A stretch of DNA of 64,000 nt from Chrysogorgia sp. JL179-B06 (lineage: Eukaryota; Cnidaria; Anthozoa; Scleralcyonacea; Chrysogorgiidae): contig JAYKKM010000142.1 of NCBI GenBank assembly GCA_035772405.1, positions 1,570,001 to 1,634,000 of the forward strand. The letters are read 5' to 3'. This document shows positions 63,584 to 64,000 of the stretch, one piece after another. The notes below the pieces were generated by a model. That model searched no databases and had not been told where the DNA came from. It was given only the letters and a program-made list of their open reading frames with translations. The position numbers and the translations under genes are program-made. The stretch's first letter is position 1. The number at the start of each line of letters is the position of its first letter.

Positions 63584-64000
63584 CTAATTCTGATTGCTGA
63601 ATCACAATCTTGCCACCACAACAGGCCGAAACACAGCGGATACGTCTAAAAATATTACGAAGGGCTATTTGTGGTAAACCTCCACAGCAAGTCATGTTCA
63701 CGCGACAAAGGTTAGAGATGAATGAATAAAGAGAAGTAAACGACACGGTATAAATGCAAACATAATTTATTACATATTAAATTAGAATACAAAATTATAT
63801 ATGCTCAGCAAATGTTCAGTTTTTATTAAATATTCAAAATAAATGTGAGTTGTGACACTAACGACCTCTTAATGACCGTTTCTTTGTCTGTAACATGTGC
63901 TCTTAGTCAAAATTATTCAAATGTATCAGTCTTAGCAACCTAACAAAATGCATGACAACATTAGTGAAGTCAGCCACATAAACCAAACCGATATATAGTT
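63147..64000. repeat. Right arm of the long inverted repeat of Polinton 2
   Basis: Inverse copy of 57710-58564, ending at the window edge with AACCAAACCGATATATAGTT. It should continue and contain the right terminus. Confidence 0.9.
63489..63695 (-). CDS. Small Cys-rich protein upstream of the integrase
   Basis: From the ATG at 63695 the frame begins MTCCGGLPQIALRNIFRRIR and continues CVSACCGGKIVIQQSELD, then overlaps the integrase start by ~95 bp. Two CC pairs flank an amphipathic basic helix. In the left inverted-repeat copy (near 58015) the ATG is ATA, so only this copy could start there. Function unknown; Cys pairs may bind metal or be acylated. Confidence 0.4.
   Translation of the reverse strand: MTCCGGLPQIALRNIFRRIRCVSACCGGKIVIQQSELDGRTVPSRPVLQPRKSGKFWRRRCCLPSRKI

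Larger units (their letters stand above)
56518..64000. mobile_element. Second Polinton, incomplete at the window's right edge
   Basis: Its left end is taken as AGTAGTGATACCCCCATCGG at 56518, starting AGTAGT like the first Polinton; ACCATC (56512-56517) is the presumed target copy. It has long inverted repeats (57710-58564 and 63147-64000 at least), a G-rich minisatellite, and ATPase, penton-like, core-like and integrase genes. The right terminus lies beyond the window, so the target duplication cannot be verified. PolB and major capsid genes are not seen. Confidence 0.75.

Overview
The window is animal nuclear DNA made almost entirely of nested mobile elements. The only host gene I recognise is the 5' part of a Rheb-type small GTPase, three exons at 9283-9980 with clean GT/AG introns. 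The mix of BEL/Pao, DIRS-like, Gypsy, CR1/L2-like LINE, hAT and Mutator-like remnants, two Polinton (Maverick) elements and a tRNA-derived repeat suggests a marine invertebrate. A cnidarian is my best guess, but this is inference, not proof.

Layout. 1-985: tandem ~280-bp units carrying a tRNA-like promoter. 1.6-5.9 kb: inverted-repeat DNA elements next to a broken Gypsy gag. 6-13.4 kb: duplications, MITEs and the Rheb exons. 13.6-14.56 kb: internally deleted DIRS-like RT/tyrosine recombinase. From about 14.54 kb (3' LTR) to about 54.3 kb (gag N-terminus) runs one minus-strand BEL/Pao element that later insertions have pulled apart. The first insertion is a 24.5-kb Polinton composite (17033-41535, 6-bp target duplication ACCAGT on both sides). 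The second is unresolved sequence at 42.16-43.64 kb. The third is a ~10-kb block bounded by ~400-bp inverted repeats (43.93-54.10 kb) that holds a Mutator-like transposase remnant, an L2/CR1-like LINE and a hAT MITE. 55.7-56.35 kb: a MULE-like MITE. 56.5 kb to the window end: a second, different Polinton.

The Polinton composite is the most unusual object. Its scaffold is a head-to-head palindrome of two ~5.5-kb half-elements, each reading terminus - C2H2 zinc fingers - protein-primed PolB - G/C-rich minisatellite - opposite terminus. The join is at 22509-22530, and its sequence matches the putative terminus of the second Polinton at 56518. The whole palindrome is flanked by a proper Polinton target duplication, so it probably integrated as a dimer. 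The right arm was later broken twice. A hAT-like element (38853-40848, 8-bp duplication) split its zinc-finger region. An 11.6-kb block (25023-36658) split its PolB gene. That block holds a compact virion-type gene set: A32-like packaging ATPase, double-jelly-roll major capsid protein, penton-like minor capsid protein, chromodomain integrase, a zinc-ribbon protein that may be a late transcription factor, and several membrane or unknown proteins.

Within that block nine of thirteen recognised start codons sit in the exact string TAAATG, neighbouring genes overlap or are a few bases apart, and divergent pairs share 11-15-bp intergenic gaps. The second Polinton and the PolB arms lack this signature. 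This suggests that the block had its own transcription system and a separate origin from its PolB scaffold. All PolB copies are broken. The ATPase, capsid and integrase frames of the block are open, and only one structural gene (33915-35183) is broken there.
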